NCBI GenBank assembly: GCA_963377175.1
Contig: CAUJNA010003240.1
Coordinates: 208,501 to 272,500 of the forward strand
From: Effrenium voratum
Lineage: Eukaryota > Sar > Dinophyceae > Suessiales > Symbiodiniaceae
DNA: 64,000 nt
Direction of reading: 5' to 3'
Part shown: in pieces, positions 60,843 through 64,000 of the stretch
Layout of the letters: every line of letters begins with the position of its first letter
How positions within the stretch are numbered: position 1 is the stretch's first letter
Notes under the pieces: generated by a model
Told to the model about the DNA's origin: nothing
Database searches by the model: none
The model's input: the letters and a program-made list of their open reading frames with translations, nothing else
Translations under genes and position numbers: made by a program

Positions 60843-62464
60843 ACATGCTTTGGGGAAAAAGTTGTTGAACCCAACTATTTTCAGTTTAATTTTGGCTGAG
60901 TCGCAATTTGAGGCTGATTTGAGCTTGCAAGTGTGCTCACTTTGGCAGCAGCCTGTGCTTGTGGACCTCTTTTCATGGCGAACTGAGGAATGGCTCCATG
61001 CCATCACCGCGGATGACAGATGCCGCTGCTACTCATTGGCAGCGGGGCGGTGGGGCAGTGGGCACAATCCATGCAGCAGTACCTGAAGGTTTGTTTGGCC
61101 CACCCCGCGCGGGACTCTGTTTGCACTTAGCTAACTGCTTAAGTTCAGTCTTTAGGAGTTGCTCTTGGGGACCCCTGTGCTGCCTGACGCGTGACGGGCG
61201 GTTCTATTGCAGTTGGTGTGCATAAGGGCGTGGGCGTTTTCGGCAGCGGTCGACAGCCAAGGCAAAGACCAGCGGCCGCAGCGCAGAAGGCCTGGGGGGA
61301 GCTCCCACGCAGAGATTCCCATCAGATGTTGGCGACAAAACAGGCTGCACATTTTGAAGGATCGATAAATGCGGTGTGTCTTGGAGTTTCTCAGGCTTTC
61401 CGCCCGCTTGGTGCGCAGGACTTGTTGCTTTCGCGCTGCAAACTCGGGAATGTCATGGGCAAGGGATAGCATAGTTTGGCAGCGCGCAGTCCGTCAGGTG
61501 ACTACGGCTCTCGGCTACGGGCTCTTCGGGAGGCATCGAGCTGTGGAATGTCATGTAGCCCTGGGACCTCCAGAGGCTTTCAATGAGCTCCGATGCGTTT
61601 CGTTTCCCAGGCCAGCCTCCATTCCAGCAGCTTAGAACGGGAAAGCTTGAGTCTGCAACCTCCACGAACACAGGGTTCGTCAACAATTCTGAAGATTTGG
61701 CGCTGAGAAGGTCACCAAACATCTATCAGCAGTCAGCAGTCAGCGGAATTCCTTGTGGCTCCTCCCAGGCAGCGGACCGCATTGCCTGCCCCAACGGCAT
61801 CTAAAGATCGAGCAGACGCTGAGCCACTTTCGGAGGGCAAAGACTGGCGAGCATGCAAGGCAAGCTGAGGTAGACGCTCATGTCCAATGTCAAAGATGTC
61901 AACGATTCAGCAGCCTTGTTGCTGCACGGGCTTCTTGCATGCTGAACAGCCACCCTGCGTAGCTTGCTAACGAAAACCTCGACGACCGTCGCCATGCCGA
62001 CCTGGGCGATCCAAAGGAGAGCTAATGCGGATGCATTGTGCTCGCTTTTGGCACTGGTTTGTGGATGGCGCTTGCTCAAGCCTCTTCGCTTCGGCTTGTT
62101 GAAGTCTTGTTGGCGAGGCATTTGCCTGGGAAGAATTGTGCCGCAAAAGCTATTCTAAAGGGGGAGCTAAGGGGGGAGTGCCAACCAGTTTACAGCAGGA
62201 TGCGGCAGGGGTTGCATGTAAATGTACTCACTTGAAAGTTTTTCAAACCCTTCAGAACATCCCGTCGCACACATGCGATTTGGCCAGCTGACCATTGACT
62301 GTTGAGGCACCCAGTTTATTTGATTTTGTTTGCAGTTTTATCACGGTATATGGGCGACGGGTGTCAGCATTTGGCTCAATGCGGGTCACATGATTTGTTG
62401 TAGAGCACTCAGATGGCCATGCGGGCAAACAACAAGTTCTGGTCTTTGGTTTGCATGGCTACAG
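60843..62464. other. No gene supported
   Basis: Open frames are present but none has clear boundaries. LKIEQTLSHFRRAKTGEHAR near 61801 is a weak exon candidate. Confidence 0.3.
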
Positions 62465-62530
62465 CTAGTGGAGCCCAAGCACTTGAAGCAGGCGGCCGAG
62501 GCCCTGGAAGCGTTTCAGGAAGCGCCAGTG
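62465..62530 (+). CDS. Candidate helical exon
   Basis: LVEPKHLKQAAEALEAFQEA PV, exactly 22 codons, lies between a GCTACAG acceptor and a GCAAGT donor. Confidence 0.55.
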
Positions 62531-62689
62531 GCAAGTCAGCCAGCACAGCAAACACATGCATTCGTTAGGAGGACCAGCAGCTCGCCCCGCTTGCTCTGCG
62601 CATCCCCCCATCAAGCTTACACCGAGAGCAGCCATGCAGGATGTGTTGAGAAGCACGTGTTTTTGCTAATCTGTTATGCCATGGCCAAT

Positions 62690-62756
62690 GATGCCCTAGC
62701 ATTGGGCAATTGGCGGCTGGCAGCAGAGACTCTCGGCAGGAAGCAGAGGTTTGTCA
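62690..62756 (+). CDS. Candidate helical exon
   Basis: DALALGNWRLAAETLGRKQR is open; the donor could be GTTTGT. It may pair with the exon at 62465. Confidence 0.35.
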
Positions 62757-63765
62757 CCAAAGAGGCTTCGCTGGGTGTATTGATGCCCCAACAAACTGGC
62801 GACGACTAAATTTTCAAAGCGACTGGTTGCTTTGTTGTCGAGTTTGGCAGGATCTTTTTCCGATTTGCGTGCTTCGCAACATGCAGCGCGGACATTAAAT
62901 TTGCCTTGCAGGTGTGTGGTAGTTATACTCTTACATCCCTCAGAGACGTTGTAGGTACGCACGGGGGCACGACGAGTCAACTTGAATATGTTGCCTAAGG
63001 CTCTTCAGCAAGGAGATAGCACAGTGCCGAGATGCTCTGTCTGCAGGCCTTCCCCGCATAGTGTTGAAAAGGAAAGTTCTGGAAATGGGCTTGTCTTAAA
63101 ATTAGGCAGCCTGGTTTCCTTTTGCCTCTCTTGTTTGATGATGGCTGGCTTTGGGTTGAACAAGTTGAGCTCCGTTGCAGACAGCAAATTTGGGCCCAGA
63201 CGCTTCTGCACATTCACATTCCCAGTTCTGCAGCAGTTTCGGTCCAGGCTGACTGTGCTCAACTTATCGCAAACTACGGCCATTGCAACATATCCGAAGG
63301 GCAAGCCGCACTGACACTGGAGCAGACAATAGACTTCCCGAGTTGAATAGACTTCCCGAGTTCTTGCGTGCCAAGCCTGCTGATAGAAGATGCTGCTGTC
63401 CATCCGCAAGGCTCAGAGACTGTTCAGATAAACATCTGACTTGAGAGTAGGTGTTTCATCTCAATTTTGCAGTCATTTGGGGCGAGCTAAGGTGCTGTTG
63501 ACTGTCATTGCTTGCTTAGCTCTGATGCCTCTTCCAGAGCCCTGTGAGCAGTGAAGGTTAATGGAGAAGTTCTGGAGCACAGGGCCCCTTTGGAGGACCG
63601 AGAAGATGACTGACGTGTCAGCATCACTTTTTCAATGCACCAGCCCATGAGGCTTGAGGCAAGCCAGCGTTTGTCAGCGACCAATTGAGCCGCAAACACG
63701 GCAGAGATGTTCACATCAGACGGGCTTGCGTTGGCCAAGGCGCGCATGTCAGGTCATTGACGCAG

Positions 63766-63890
63766 TTTCTTGCAAAATGGAGCTGAGTAGAAGGCTGTCT
63801 TTTCCATCCAGACAGGACACCGTCTCGCAGTTGAAGGAGAAGATTGCTGAGGGAGTTGGGGTACCTCCACTTTGCCAGCGGCTGCCTGGC
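63766..63890 (+). CDS. Exon, start of a second ubiquitin-like domain
   Basis: CKMELSRRLSFPSRQDTVSQ LKEKIAEGVGVPPLCQRL matches the first half of ubiquitin: beta hairpin, then the helix and GxPPxxQRL. An ATG is at 63777. It lies 44 kb from the other ubiquitin-like exon and probably opens another gene that continues past the window. Confidence 0.55.
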
Positions 63891-64000
63891 TTCAGCCGCG
63901 CCATCGCATGGCGCCGCCAACAAGTCTCGAGTTTTTAGTACCGCCTTGCTCAGTTTGGCGTGGTGGTCCAGGCGACCGGTGCAACAAGTTGTGCAGCATG

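Overview
This 64 kb window looks like nuclear DNA of a dinoflagellate, most likely of the Symbiodiniaceae. Four things point there. Genes are scattered as many very short exons separated by introns with GC and GA as well as GT donors. A 16-base remnant of the dinoflagellate spliced leader (GCCATTTTGGCTCAAG) lies at 50238-50253. Ubiquitin-like plus DUF4116-type repeat exons are present. There are two large retroelements of kinds common in these genomes. I see no rRNA, tRNA, CRISPR or bacterial-style operons.

Layout. 0.4-1.5 kb (minus): an intronless uncharacterised gene broken by two frameshifts. 2-4.4 kb: a TTTCTCATA-type minisatellite and three perfect or near-perfect hairpins. 4451-17026 (minus): a complete copia-type LTR element with very short 160-bp LTRs. 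It encodes gag (CCCH fingers), protease, integrase, RT and RNase H, then about 5 kb of extra coding sequence: a methyltransferase-like domain, an SGNH/GDSL hydrolase domain, a Tpt1/KptA-like RNA 2'-phosphotransferase domain and a zinc ribbon. 18-26 kb (plus): exons of a ubiquitin-like/DUF4116 repeat protein, about one repeat per exon. 26-47 kb (plus): sparse exons, many predicting charged coiled coil, among simple repeats. 49.2-58.5 kb (plus): a multi-exon AlkB-family 2-oxoglutarate/Fe(II) dioxygenase gene. Its sixth visible intron boundary region holds a 5.5 kb decayed retroelement (50238-about 55740) that begins with the spliced-leader remnant. 59-64 kb: a few candidate exons, a compound microsatellite and the start of another ubiquitin-like domain at the right edge.

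How parts relate. The two retroelements belong to different classes (copia versus an integrase-less RT/RNase H element), yet each carries a methyltransferase-like domain and a CCCH-type gag finger. The AlkB exons join in phase across GC-AG and GA-AG introns, so the host gene still looks functional around the inserted element. Exon calls rest on reading frame, splice-site phase and family motifs read by eye; no alignment or search was run.
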